From contig CAVOQQ010000002.1 of NCBI GenBank assembly GCA_963698395.1, positions 248,001 to 312,000 on the forward strand: a stretch of 64,000 nucleotides of DNA, written 5' to 3'. Positions 1 to 8,162 of this stretch are shown here, piece after piece (position 1 is the first letter of the stretch; every line of letters begins with the position of its first letter). Source of the DNA: JBBQUN01 sp963698395. GTDB taxonomy: Bacteria; Actinomycetota; Acidimicrobiia; Acidimicrobiales; SZUA-35. The position numbers and the translations under genes were made by a program. The notes beneath the pieces were generated by a model that was given only the letters and a program-made list of their open reading frames with translations, was not told the origin of the DNA and did not search any database.

Positions 1-1
1 G

Positions 2-1327
2 CTCGCCACGGCCATCGGTGAAGCGGGCGGCAACATCTATGCGGTCGACGCCTTCGTCGCCAAGGGCTCGACGGTGGAGCGAACGATCGTCGTCAACTGC
101 ATCGATGTCGATCACCAGCAGGCGGTCGTCGACGTCGTGAGCAAGACGCCCGGGATCACGCTGGTCGAGTGGTACGACCGCACGTTCCGGATGCACGAGG
201 GGGGCAAGATCGAGGTGCTCTCGCTCTGTCCCGTCGGTGACATCGACGACCTCTCGATGGCCTACACCCCCGGTGTCGCTCGAGTGTGCAAGGCGATCGC
301 CGAAGACGAGACGAAGGCAGACGAGTACACGATTCGCAAGAACACCGTCGCCATCGTCTCCGATGGCACCGCCGTGTTGGGTCTCGGCAACATCGGTCCC
401 AAGGGTGCCATGCCGGTCATGGAAGGCAAGGCGTTGTTGTTCAAGGAGTTCGGCGGCGTCGACGCCTTCCCGATCTGCCTCGACGTACAGACGCCAGAGG
501 AGATCGTCGAAACCGTGATCCGGTTGGCCCCCACCTTCGGAGGGATCAATCTCGAAGACATCGCAGCACCGGGCGCCTTCTATGTCGAGGAAGAACTGAA
601 GAAGCATCTCGACATCCCCATCTTCCACGACGACCAGCACGGCACGGCGGTCGTCACCCTTGCCGCCCTCGAGAACGCACTGCGCATCACCGGCAAGCGG
701 ATGGAAGATCTCGCCATCGTCATCTCCGGCGTCGGAGCCGCCGGTGTCGCCATCGGCAAGATCCTGCTCGGCGCCGGGGCCACCAACATCATCGGCGTCG
801 ACTCCCAGAGTGCCGTGCACATCGGACGCGAGGGCCTGAACTCGTGGAAGCAATGGTTCGCCGAGAACACCAACCCCGACGACCGTCACGGATCGCTCTC
901 CGAGGTCATTGCCGGGGCCGATGTCTTCATCGGCGTCAGCGCGCCCGACGTCCTGACGGTCGAAGACGTCAAGTCGATGGCCTCGGACCCCATCGTGTTC
1001 GCCATGGCCAATCCGGATCCCGAGATTCGGCCCGAGTTGGTGCGCGACATCGTTCGTGTCCTGGGAACCGGCAGGAGCGACTACCCGAACCAGATCAACA
1101 ACGTGCTTGCGTTCCCCGGGATCTTCCGAGGCGCGCTCGATGCTCGAGCCACCGACATCACCGAGAACATGAAGCTTGCGGCCGCCAAGGCCATCGCCGA
1201 GTCGGTCACCGACGAGCAGTTGAGCGAGACCTTCATCATGCCTCCGGTCTTCGACAAGTCGGTGTCGATCCGTGTGGCCGAGGCCGTGGCTGCGGCCGCC
1301 ATCGCCGACGGTGTCGTTCGACCATGA
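2..1327 (+). CDS. NAD(P)-dependent malic enzyme, ACT-domain type (5' end outside window)
   Basis: Oxidatively decarboxylates malate to pyruvate in the cytoplasm. The reading frame is open from base 2, so the true start lies upstream. The first ~65 visible residues look like the second half of an ACT regulatory domain. The malic enzyme core follows: the SDGTAVLGLGNIGP motif, a KALLFKEFGGVDAFP segment, the metal/substrate motif FHDDQHGTAVV, a GVGAAGVAIGKILL Rossmann nucleotide site and the C-terminal MANPDPEI motif. The length past the ACT part (~375 residues) fits small bacterial malic enzymes. The ACT domain suggests allosteric control by a small ligand, which is family knowledge and not shown here. 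Family assignment is firm; NAD versus NADP preference cannot be read from the sequence. Confidence 0.93.
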   Translation, partial: LATAIGEAGGNIYAVDAFVAKGSTVERTIVVNCIDVDHQQAVVDVVSKTPGITLVEWYDRTFRMHEGGKIEVLSLCPVGDIDDLSMAYTPGVARVCKAIAEDETKADEYTIRKNTVAIVSDGTAVLGLGNIGPKGAMPVMEGKALLFKEFGGVDAFPICLDVQTPEEIVETVIRLAPTFGGINLEDIAAPGAFYVEEELKKHLDIPIFHDDQHGTAVVTLAALENALRITGKRMEDLAIVISGVGAAGVAIGKILLGAGATNIIGVDSQSAVHIGREGLNSWKQWFAENTNPDDRHGSLSEVIAGADVFIGVSAPDVLTVEDVKSMASDPIVFAMANPDPEIRPELVRDIVRVLGTGRSDYPNQINNVLAFPGIFRGALDARATDITENMKLAAAKAIAESVTDEQLSETFIMPPVFDKSVSIRVAEAVAAAAIADGVVRP

Positions 1328-1521
1328 CCGGTTGACGTCGGCGAGTACGGACCCGCAGACGTGGCGACTCATATCGAAGGCCGGTCGGCCGACACGTCGA
1401 TGCTGGGCCAAGGTCGCCCAGGGAGACGCTGTTCGACGAGACACTCCGGCGTGCGAGGTGTTCGACCCGCACCCATGTTCGAGAGCGAGACCGATCTCCA
1501 GCTCTCTGTGGCCGCCGCTGG
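1328..1521 (+). other. Gap with decayed coding sequence
   Basis: No intact gene. The three forward frames each keep short stretches with coding-like codon use (for example SETDLQLSVAAAG in frame 2 and a VAQGDAVRRDTP stretch in frame 3), as if the N-terminal part of the adjoining sensor kinase had accumulated several frameshifts. This is inference from composition and frame switching only. Confidence 0.35.
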
Positions 1522-2231
1522 GTGGTCACGACGAGAACGACGCTCGAGTGCCGCGAAGCGGCGTCCAACAACGAACCCCAGATCATCCTCATCGGCGGCC
1601 TGACGATCGATGCCCTCCTCGTTGCGCTGTTCGTCGGTCTCACTCGATCGAATCGACGAGCGAGTCGCTTCGCCGACGATCTCACGTCGGAGTTGGTGAG
1701 CAATGCGAAGCGACTCGAGCAGTCCAATCGGGAGCTCGAGCGCTTCGCATACGTGGCCTCACATGACCTGAAGACACCACTGCGCGGCATCGGGAGTCTG
1801 GCCGAATGGATCGAGGAAGACCTCGAGGACCACTTCCCCGAGGGGCAGACACCAAGCGAGGTGAAGGTGAACCTCGACCGGTTGAAGCACCAGCTCGACC
1901 GCATGAATCGTCTCATTGCCGGACTGCTCGAGTACTCGCGCATCGGTTTCGACCGCGACCCGATCGAATCCGAGGTCGACATCGATGCGCTCGTTCGCGA
2001 CCTCCGTCTGGATCTCGATCTCGACGCCGAGCAACTGACGGCCACGGGCGAGACGGTCTTCACCACGACGTCGGCGCCGTTGCTTCATCAGGCCGTTGCT
2101 CCATCAGGCCGTTGCTCCATCAGGTGGTGGCGAACCTCGTCACGAACGCCGTGCAGCATCACCCCGACCGAGACGCCATCGAGCGAGAGCAGCGAGACGA
2201 ACGACGAGAGTCTGAGATGTGTGTCGTATGA
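1522..2231 (+). pseudogene. Broken sensor histidine kinase
   Basis: Remnant of a membrane sensor kinase. A transmembrane segment (IILIGGLTIDALLVALFVG) is followed by a HisKA dimerisation/phosphoacceptor region with the H-box FAYVASHDLKTPLRG, which resembles phytochrome-type kinases. The frame is then broken at 2079-2126 by a 16-bp tandem repeat. If two repeat copies are removed, the frame runs LLHQVVANLVTNAVQHH, a good N-box, and stops at 2229-2231 overlapping the ATG of the next gene. Even then the catalytic domain ends ~20 residues after the N-box, so the G1/G2 ATP-binding boxes are missing. It was probably translationally coupled to the receiver gene. It looks non-functional as a kinase; a dominant-negative or dimerisation-only role cannot be excluded. 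Confidence 0.75.
2079..2126 (+). repeat. 16-bp direct repeat, ~3 copies, inside kinase pseudogene
   Basis: Unit gttgctccatcaggcc, first copy with one change (gttgcttcatcaggcc), third copy incomplete. Because 16 is not a multiple of three, the two extra units (32 bp) shift the reading frame exactly at the kinase N-box. Confidence 0.9.
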
Positions 2232-2641
2232 GCAAGATGTTCGTGGTCGAAGACAACGAACTAAACATGGAACGGATCGAGCGGTATCTGCGGAAGCTGG
2301 GTGCGAGTGATCTGTTGGTGCGGGCCCGAGACGGTCAGGACGCACTCGATCGGATCGCCGGCCTGATCACGAAGCAGATGTCCGGTACTTCGAGCTGCGT
2401 GGTGCTCGTGGATCTGAACATGCCGCGCGTGTCAGGTTTCGAGCTGATCGACCACATTCGCGACAACGAATGGCTTCGGCATCTGCCGGTGTACGTCTGC
2501 CCGACGTCGGATCACGAGCGCGACGTCAACGACGCCGACGAGCGTGACGTTGCGGGGTACATCGTCAAGCCGATCACCCTCGAACAGGTGAGCGGGTTGG
2601 TCGAGCTCGTACGAAGCAGGGTGGGATCTGCCGCCTCCTGA
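2228..2641 (+). CDS. Single-domain response regulator (Rcp1/CheY-like)
   Basis: Stand-alone receiver of 137 residues with no output domain. Visible features are the acidic pocket (VVEDNE near residue 8), the phospho-acceptor Asp in VVLVDLNMPR (~residue 62), the Thr/Ser switch in CPTSD (~residue 98) and the conserved Lys in YIVKPI (~residue 118). The layout matches Rcp1, the partner of phytochrome-type kinases, and the broken kinase upstream is of that type. The ATG at 2228 overlaps the kinase stop (ATGA), which supports this start. With its partner kinase broken, it may be orphaned or served by another kinase. The next gene is convergent. Confidence 0.85.
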   Translation: MSKMFVVEDNELNMERIERYLRKLGASDLLVRARDGQDALDRIAGLITKQMSGTSSCVVLVDLNMPRVSGFELIDHIRDNEWLRHLPVYVCPTSDHERDVNDADERDVAGYIVKPITLEQVSGLVELVRSRVGSAAS

Positions 2642-2672
2642 GCAGCGTCGCTCCGTTCGGCTCGAGTCCGTT

Positions 2673-3614
2673 TCAACGCAGGGCAGCGATGGCGTCGGCG
2701 ATGGCCAACGATCGCCGGGCGATCTCGACGTGAAGATTCTCGATCATCTTGCCGTCGACGGTGATCACGCCCTTGCCTTCGGCGGTTCCCTCTTCGAACG
2801 CGGCGATCACCTTACGGGCATGGGCGATCTCGTCTTCTGACGGAGCCCAGATGTCGTTGGTCGGTTCCACCTGGCTCGGGTGGACGAGGGTCTTGCCGTC
2901 GAAGCCCATCTCGAAGCCGTCGATCGCCTCGACGCGGAATCCTTCGTCGTTGCGAACGTCGTTGTACACGCCGTCGAGAATGGCCTTGCCCGCCTCACGT
3001 GCTGCGAGGATCGACGTCGCCAGGTGCGAGCGGATCGGTGTCCGATCAGCGACCATCTGGGCCCGCAGCTCGCGATAGAGGTCATTGGTCCCCATCACGA
3101 TCACGTCGACCCGAGGGTGTGCAGCGATCTCACGGGCGTCGAGGATGGCGGTCGGCGTCTCGAACATCGCCCAAATTCGCATGTCGGCCGGAGCGCCGGC
3201 GGCGTCGAGCGCTGCGGAGATCTCGTCGAGATAGGCAACCGATCCGACCTTCGGGATGACGACGGCCGCCGCTCCTGACTGGGCTGCGGCGGCGAGGTCC
3301 GCAGCCCCCCAGGGCGTATCGAGCCCGTTGCACCGAATGGTGACTTCGCGATGTCCGTACTCGCCCGACTGGGCAGCGGCGACGGCTTGCGCCCGTGCTT
3401 CCTCTTTGGCATCGGGCGCCACGGCGTCTTCGAGGTCGAAGATGAGCGCGTCGCAGGGAATGGTCTTGGCCTTTTCGAGGGCACGTGCGTTGGCGGCGGG
3501 CATGTAGAGCACGCTGCGACGCGGCCGGCCGGGCGAAGGGGCGGAGCCCGGAGTGTCATCGCCGGGCGAAGGGGCGGAGCCCGGAGTGGTACCAGCGGTG
3601 GAGGTGTCAGCCAT
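2673..3614 (-). CDS. CoA ester lyase, HpcH/HpaI (CitE-like) family
   Basis: Member of the CitE/malyl-CoA lyase TIM-barrel family, which cleaves or forms C-C bonds of 3-hydroxyacyl-CoA esters with Mg2+. Landmarks: IFDLEDAV (E62/D63), Arg in TIRCNGLD (~94), metal-binding Glu in MFETPTA (~152) and Asp in MGTNDL (~178). It is 313 residues, usual for CitE-like proteins. The ATG at 3614 was chosen because residues 1-30 are a Pro/Ser-rich tail and the barrel starts at ~33. That tail contains a duplicated 8-residue unit (PGSAPSPG, residues 11-18 and 22-29). A second CitE-family gene lies 17 bp upstream in the same direction, so the two probably form an operon. Exact substrate (citramalyl-, malyl- or methylmalyl-CoA) is not determined. 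Confidence 0.85.
   Translation of the reverse strand: MADTSTAGTTPGSAPSPGDDTPGSAPSPGRPRRSVLYMPAANARALEKAKTIPCDALIFDLEDAVAPDAKEEARAQAVAAAQSGEYGHREVTIRCNGLDTPWGAADLAAAAQSGAAAVVIPKVGSVAYLDEISAALDAAGAPADMRIWAMFETPTAILDAREIAAHPRVDVIVMGTNDLYRELRAQMVADRTPIRSHLATSILAAREAGKAILDGVYNDVRNDEGFRVEAIDGFEMGFDGKTLVHPSQVEPTNDIWAPSEDEIAHARKVIAAFEEGTAEGKGVITVDGKMIENLHVEIARRSLAIADAIAALR
3529..3588 (-). repeat. Duplicated 27-bp unit inside CitE-like gene
   Basis: Two near-identical units (3529-3555 and 3562-3588) each contain ccgggc and gcccgg arms that could fold. They encode the repeated PGSAPSPG in the N-terminal tail. The reading frame is kept because the offset is 33 bp. Confidence 0.8.
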
Positions 3615-3631
3615 CGTGTTGTCGCTTTCGA

Positions 3632-4681
3632 TCAGAAGCCGTAGGTGGCGGCAAGTTCGGGATCTCGCTCGGAGAGTCGCTTTGCCAGTTCGACGATGAC
3701 ATGGCACTGCTTCACCGATGCGTCGTCCTCCATCTTGCCGTCGAGCATGATCGCTCCGGTCCCGTCGCCCATGGCATCGATCACCCGCTGGGCGTGGGCA
3801 ACATCGGCCGGGTCGGGCGAGAACACCTTCTTGGCCACATCGATCTGGACGGGATGCAGGCTCCAGGCGCCGACACAGCCCAAGAGGTAGGCGTTGCGGA
3901 ACTGGTCTTCGCAGGCGACGGTGTCCTTGATGTCGCCGAATGGGCCGTAGAAGGGCAGGATCCCGTGCATGACGCAGGCATCGACCATGCGGGCGATCGT
4001 GTAGTGCCACAGGTCTTGCTGATGGGTGGCGCGCGCTTCGTGGATGTCGTCGCCGGTGGGGTCGTTGCGAACGAGGTAACCGGGGTGGCCGCCGCCGACG
4101 CGAGTGGTCTTCATGCGGCGGTTGGCGGCGAGGTCGGCCGGGCCGAGCGAGAGACCCTGCATGCGCGGGGAGGCACCACAGATGGCCTCGACGTTGGCGA
4201 CCCCGCGGGCGGTTTCGAGGATGGCGTGCACGAGGATCGGTTTGGTCAGGTTGGCCTTGGCTTCGAGCTGGGCGAGCAACCGATCGACATAGTGGATGTC
4301 TTCGGGGCCCTCCACCTTCGGGATCATGATGACGTCGAGCTTGTCGCCGATCTCGGTGACGAGGGTGGTGAGATCATCGAGGGCCCACGGAGAGTCGAGC
4401 GAGTTGACCCTGGTCCACAGTTGGGTGTCGCCCATGTCGACGGTCTTGCCCACCTTGACCAGGCCGGCTCGGGCGGCTTCTTTGTCGGTGGCGGGCACGC
4501 CGTCTTCGAGGTTGCCGAGCAAGATGTCGACCGTTGGTGCGATGTCGGGGACCTTCGACACCATCTTCTCGTTCGACGGCGGGAAGAAGTGGATCATCCG
4601 TGACGGGGCGAATGGGATCTCGCGAACCGGTGCAGGGGCACCGACGGCGAGTGGTTTGAAGAAGTCCTTGGAGCTGCGCAC
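3632..4681 (-). CDS. Malyl-CoA lyase-like CoA ester lyase
   Basis: Second CitE/HpcH-family lyase, closer in its N-terminal layout to L-malyl-CoA/beta-methylmalyl-CoA lyases (reversible cleavage of malyl-CoA to acetyl-CoA and glyoxylate). Landmarks on the 349-residue product: LGNLEDGVPA (E59/D60), Arg in LWTRVNSLDSPW (~91), Glu in HAILETARG (~156), Asp in LGPADLA (~183) and a C-terminal lid rich in Asp/Gly. The GTG at 4681 was chosen because the conserved-looking SSKDFFKPL segment starts right after it and sequence further upstream is low-complexity; no clear ribosome site is visible, so the start is uncertain. Paired with the CitE-like gene downstream. Near malic enzyme and PckA, it suggests C4/CoA-ester metabolism, which is inference. 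Confidence 0.83.
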   Translation of the reverse strand: MRSSKDFFKPLAVGAPAPVREIPFAPSRMIHFFPPSNEKMVSKVPDIAPTVDILLGNLEDGVPATDKEAARAGLVKVGKTVDMGDTQLWTRVNSLDSPWALDDLTTLVTEIGDKLDVIMIPKVEGPEDIHYVDRLLAQLEAKANLTKPILVHAILETARGVANVEAICGASPRMQGLSLGPADLAANRRMKTTRVGGGHPGYLVRNDPTGDDIHEARATHQQDLWHYTIARMVDACVMHGILPFYGPFGDIKDTVACEDQFRNAYLLGCVGAWSLHPVQIDVAKKVFSPDPADVAHAQRVIDAMGDGTGAIMLDGKMEDDASVKQCHVIVELAKRLSERDPELAATYGF

Positions 4682-4760
4682 AGCGGAGCAGGGTAGAAGG
4701 TTCGCCGGTGTGAGTCGAGACGGCGCGCTGTGATCTGCGTCGGCGATTGCCCTGGGTTCG

Positions 4761-5252
4761 CTAGGCGGCCGGGGGGTCGAACCGCTTGGCGAACGTGAAC
4801 GCCTCGGGGCTCGGACCATTCGCTGCCAACCGCTCCAGGCGCTCCCGACCCTCCAGCGCCGTCACGCGGGTCCCGGCTGGTACCCACCACATCACCTGCA
4901 CCGGCAGGTCAGCGGGCTTGGTGAACCACTCGCGTCGTCGTTTCACGTAGGGCCCGTGCAGATCGCCGTAGACATAGGCTCGGAAGGCGTCGATCGACTC
5001 CCACGTCGAGATGTTGATCAGCAGGTCGTCGTCGTCGAAAACCCGCACATCCGTGAGGTTCCCGTTCTCTTCCTGGAGACGCCACACGAAGCCGGGGGAG
5101 GCGTCGGCAACCGCGTTGATCGCGTCGAGCGCCTCCATGAATTCGGCCATCACCGGGCTGTCGGTGGGTCCATTGGCCACGGCGATGTTGCACTGAGCGA
5201 GGTGCCACCCCGAGGCGTCGTCGGTTGCGCGGTTGGTCTGGCCGTTGGTCAC
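4761..5252 (-). CDS. DUF3291-family protein
   Basis: 163-residue cytoplasmic protein resembling the DUF3291 family, predicted to adopt a dimeric alpha/beta-barrel fold as in antibiotic-biosynthesis monooxygenase-like proteins. Typical features are the start WHLAQCNIAV, a central ISTWESIDAFRAYVY segment and the HGPYVKRRREWF stretch followed by MWWVPAGTRV. No catalytic residues can be assigned. It is the upstream neighbour of the lyase pair on the same strand, with an 80-bp gap, so co-transcription is possible. Function unknown. Confidence 0.75.
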   Translation of the reverse strand: MTNGQTNRATDDASGWHLAQCNIAVANGPTDSPVMAEFMEALDAINAVADASPGFVWRLQEENGNLTDVRVFDDDDLLINISTWESIDAFRAYVYGDLHGPYVKRRREWFTKPADLPVQVMWWVPAGTRVTALEGRERLERLAANGPSPEAFTFAKRFDPPAA

Positions 5253-5266
5253 CCGACCATTCTGCC

Positions 5267-5353
5267 CGAACGGTCCTGCCCGAACGGTCCTGCCCGAGCG
5301 CTCCTGCCCGAGCGATGGTGTCTGATCGCTCCTGCTCGAGCGATGGTGTCTGA
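5267..5353. repeat. Compound short tandem repeat
   Basis: Three 14-bp units (cgaacggtcctgcc and variants) run into two ~24-bp units that share cgagcgatggtgtctga. It sits between the DUF3291 gene start and the CcdA-like gene end. No coding role seen. Confidence 0.8.
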
Positions 5354-5363
5354 GGAGGTGGCG

Positions 5364-5951
5364 CTAGGTCGACAGCTGGGAGAGCCGAGAAAGGACCTGG
5401 TCTTGCTGGCCGATCGCAACGGTGAACGACAGGATCGCCAGCATTGCCACCCCGGTGACCGACATGAGGGGCCGGAGTGGCAGCGTCAGCACATCGGGCA
5501 TGAAATGCAGCACGACGCCAACGGCCAGAATCGGTGCGGTCACGCCGATGACGTACGCGGCGAAGAGGGCCATGCCCGTGCCACCGCGCGCCGGCAGTTC
5601 GTCGAGCAAGCGACCGAACTCGGCACCGACGCATGGTTCCCACAGAGCGGCCGCCGACAGACCGATCAACAGGCCGCCGAGAGCGGAGACCACGTCGAGT
5701 CGTCGAACGACCGGAAGGACGAGGACGATGGCACCGACGGCCAGCAGCCCGGCAATCGTGAGTCGCGGCAACGCTTCGGCCCGGTCCGAGAAGCGCAACC
5801 AGGAGAATCCCAGGAGGGACGTGGCGAAACCGACGAGGCCGGCGGTCGATTCGGTGCGCGACGCCAGGGCGACGGCAAGAGCGGGAACCGCCAGGGTGAG
5901 CGAGCAGGGCAGCAAGGCGGACGAGAAGCCCTCGAAGAGCAGACGAATCAT
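5364..5951 (-). CDS. ccdA: CcdA-family thiol-redox membrane protein
   Basis: Polytopic membrane protein (195 residues, about six hydrophobic segments) of the CcdA/DsbD-beta family, which carries reducing equivalents across the membrane to extracytoplasmic thioredoxin-like partners. The paired cysteines expected in this family are visible in SALLPCSLTLAVP near the N-terminus and WEPCVGAEFG in the middle. Its ATG (5951) overlaps the stop of the TlpA-like gene by 4 bp, so the two are coupled. The pair resembles a split version of the fused mycobacterial DipZ. It likely serves cytochrome c or envelope thiol reduction; a cytochrome c gene occurs near 41.3 kb. Confidence 0.85.
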   Translation of the reverse strand: MIRLLFEGFSSALLPCSLTLAVPALAVALASRTESTAGLVGFATSLLGFSWLRFSDRAEALPRLTIAGLLAVGAIVLVLPVVRRLDVVSALGGLLIGLSAAALWEPCVGAEFGRLLDELPARGGTGMALFAAYVIGVTAPILAVGVVLHFMPDVLTLPLRPLMSVTGVAMLAILSFTVAIGQQDQVLSRLSQLST

Positions 5952-6571
5952 GAGCCGGTCGTCGTCGGGTTCGAAAGCAGCCAGTCGACCGTGGCGGCGA
6001 GTTCGTCCTCGTCGCCTTCGCCGATGTGGTCGAAGCGGATCTGGCCTGCTTGGTCGATCACGTACGTGCGGGGCCAGAAACGCCGATTGCCCTGCCAAGA
6101 ACGAAAGTTGGACTTGTCGGTGTCGAGAGCGATCGGCCAGGTGACGCCGAGGTCGACTGCCGCCTGGGCGATGGCTGCCGGGTCTCGCTCGCTGTCGAAC
6201 TCCGGCGAGTGGACACCGATGATCTCGAGTCCACGCGGCCCGGCATCGGCGTAGAGCTCCTGGAGGTGCGGGATCGTTGCCCTGCAGTTGGAGCACGAGA
6301 ACGTCCAGAACTGGACCACGCGTACTTGCCCGTCGAAGTCGGCGAACCGGGTGGCGTCGGTCTGGAGCCAGCCGTCGAGATCGACGAGGTCGGGAGCCGG
6401 TCCGAGCACGGGTGGCGCCTCGGCGAGAAGCGGTTCCGTGGTGGTGGCATCGAGTGTCTGGGTCGTCGTTTCGGTGCCATCGGCTTCGTCGTCGGTCGAG
6501 AGCATCGGCCCGAAAACGGCAAGCGCAACGAGGGCGCCGAGCAACAGTGCGGCGATCGCTGTCTTGTTCAT
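5948..6571 (-). CDS. TlpA/ResA-like thiol-disulfide oxidoreductase
   Basis: 207-residue exported thioredoxin-like protein. An N-terminal signal anchor (residues ~4-24) is followed by an acidic Thr-rich linker and a redoxin domain with the active site WTFSCSNCRATIP (CxxC), then an IIGVHSPEF strand and the cis-Pro region FWPRTYVID. The domain order matches TlpA/ResA and the C-terminal part of DipZ. It would reduce apocytochrome c or other envelope disulfides using electrons from the CcdA-like partner encoded directly downstream with a 4-bp overlap. Family firm, substrate inferred. Confidence 0.88.
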   Translation of the reverse strand: MNKTAIAALLLGALVALAVFGPMLSTDDEADGTETTTQTLDATTTEPLLAEAPPVLGPAPDLVDLDGWLQTDATRFADFDGQVRVVQFWTFSCSNCRATIPHLQELYADAGPRGLEIIGVHSPEFDSERDPAAIAQAAVDLGVTWPIALDTDKSNFRSWQGNRRFWPRTYVIDQAGQIRFDHIGEGDEDELAATVDWLLSNPTTTGS

Positions 6572-6601
6572 GATTGCGCCCCTTTCATCTTGCGAGTGTC
6601 C

Positions 6602-7150
6602 TCATGATGGGGTGTCCTCGGTGCCGCTCGTACGCCGCATCGGTAGATGGGGGATACCGTCTTCGACGAACTCGGGGCCGACCACGGCGTAGCCCAGCCG
6701 TTCGTAGAAGGCTCGAAGATGGCTCTGGCCATCGAGCACGGTGGTGATCGAACCGACGTGATCGTGGGCCCATTCCATCAGCCGACCGGCAAGCCCGAGG
6801 CCCCGTTGGTCGGGCCGGGTCACCACGCGACCGATCCGACGGCCCTCGGGATCGGCGAGGATCCGCAGCGCGACCCGTGGACCGTCGGTGTCGGCGATCC
6901 AGAGGTGTTCGGTGTCGGGGAGAAGGTCGCGCCCGTCGAGCTCGGGATACGCGCATGCCTGCTCGACGACGAAGACGTCGACGCGCAGCTTGAGGAGGTC
7001 GTGGAGGTCACGTGCGGTCAACGCCGGTCCCGCGGCGAGGTGCACATGCTCGGTGGCAGCTGCGTGGTCGGGGGAGTCGTGCACCGGCCCCAGTGTCGCC
7101 CGCTTCGGTGTCGCTGACACCGCGGCTGTCGATCGCCGTCCAGATGACAC
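6602..7150 (-). CDS. GNAT N-acetyltransferase, ElaA-like
   Basis: Acetyl-CoA-dependent N-acyltransferase fold. The segment LLKLRVDVFVVEQACAYPELDGRD is the ElaA-type N-terminal signature, and the acetyl-CoA-binding loop is seen as RVVTRPDQRGLGLAGRLMEWA. FYERLGYAVVGPEF is the usual beta6/alpha4 element. Two GTG starts are possible: 7150 (182 residues, low-complexity N-terminus) and 7084 (160 residues, closer to the ElaA length, with a G-rich stretch upstream). The 7150 start would leave little room for a promoter before the divergent hydrolase gene. Substrate unknown. Confidence 0.8.
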   Translation of the reverse strand: MSSGRRSTAAVSATPKRATLGPVHDSPDHAAATEHVHLAAGPALTARDLHDLLKLRVDVFVVEQACAYPELDGRDLLPDTEHLWIADTDGPRVALRILADPEGRRIGRVVTRPDQRGLGLAGRLMEWAHDHVGSITTVLDGQSHLRAFYERLGYAVVGPEFVEDGIPHLPMRRTSGTEDTPS

Positions 7151-7178
7151 GCGCCGGTCGAACGAGTAGGAAGTGGTG

Positions 7179-8063
7179 ATGGCTGCTGTGACCGGTGACG
7201 AACCGACCTCGAGTGATCCCGATGGTGTGCCGGGAGGTTACGCCAACCATGGCGATGTCACGCTGTGGTACCAGCACTTCGAGGGCGAGCCCGGAGCGAC
7301 GCCGCTCCTCCTGATCAACGGCTTGGGGTCGCCCTCGGTGGCCTATCAAAAGGGCTTCGTCGATGCCTTGCTCGCCGTCGGCTTCGATGTCGTTCGTTTC
7401 GACAACCGAGACCTCGGTCGCTCGAGTCGGATCACGACGGGTTCGGCCACCGATCCCGGCTACCGACTGGCCGACATGGCGATCGACGCCGTTGCCGTGC
7501 TCGATGCCGTCGGCTGGGACCAGGCCGTCGTCTTCGGCCAATCGATGGGCGGCATGATCGCCCAGCAGTTGGTGATCGATCATCCGCACCGTGTGCGTGC
7601 GCTGATCTCGCTCATGTCCTCCACGGGCAACCGATCGGTGGGGCATCCGAGTGAGTCGGCGAAGGCCGGGCTGATGACGGTCCCTCCGAGTGATCGAGAT
7701 GGTTGGATTGCCAGCCGAGTCGAAACCGAGCGCTACTGGGCGTCGCCCGATCTGTGGGACCCGGCGTGGGTGGCGGCCAAGGGCGCCGAGATGTTCGACC
7801 ACGGCGTCGATCCGAAGGGGACAGCGCGTCAGTATCGCGCGGTCGTCGCCAGCCCGGAGCGAGACGCGGGCCTGGCAACGATCACGACGCCGACGCTCGT
7901 TCTCCATGGCTCGGCCGACACGCTGATCGACCCATCGGGTGGCCGCCATACGGCGGCGTGTATTCCGGGCGCCCGATACGTCGAGATCGAAGGCATGGGT
8001 CACGATCTTCCTCCTGCCCTCTGGTCTCGCTTGGCCGAAGAGGCGGCAACGCTCCTCAGCTGA
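7179..8063 (+). CDS. Alpha/beta-fold hydrolase
   Basis: 294-residue serine hydrolase. The oxyanion-hole region LLLINGLGSP, nucleophile elbow VVFGQSMGGMIAQ, acid residue in LHGSADTLID and catalytic His in EGMGHDLPPALW give a complete triad in canonical order. The ATG at 7179 is preferred over two in-frame GTG codons just before it because aggaag (7168-7173) lies five bases upstream. Relatives include esterases, epoxide hydrolases and haloperoxidase-like proteins; the substrate cannot be told. Divergent from the ElaA-like gene, with AMACR 99 bp downstream. Confidence 0.87.
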   Translation: MAAVTGDEPTSSDPDGVPGGYANHGDVTLWYQHFEGEPGATPLLLINGLGSPSVAYQKGFVDALLAVGFDVVRFDNRDLGRSSRITTGSATDPGYRLADMAIDAVAVLDAVGWDQAVVFGQSMGGMIAQQLVIDHPHRVRALISLMSSTGNRSVGHPSESAKAGLMTVPPSDRDGWIASRVETERYWASPDLWDPAWVAAKGAEMFDHGVDPKGTARQYRAVVASPERDAGLATITTPTLVLHGSADTLIDPSGGRHTAACIPGARYVEIEGMGHDLPPALWSRLAEEAATLLS

Positions 8064-8162
8064 GGAGCGGTTGCTCGAGCCGAGCGCTGCGCCGCGCCCA
8101 CTTTGTCCTGCCGGGCCCGGCGTTCTACGTTGGCGACGTTCGCCGAGAAGCAGGAGCAGGCC

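Noticed and set aside
5948..6571. Another copy of the DUF559-associated palindrome (cggcccgaaaacggc near 6510)
   Set aside because: It is inside the TlpA-like coding sequence and lacks the 11-bp arms.
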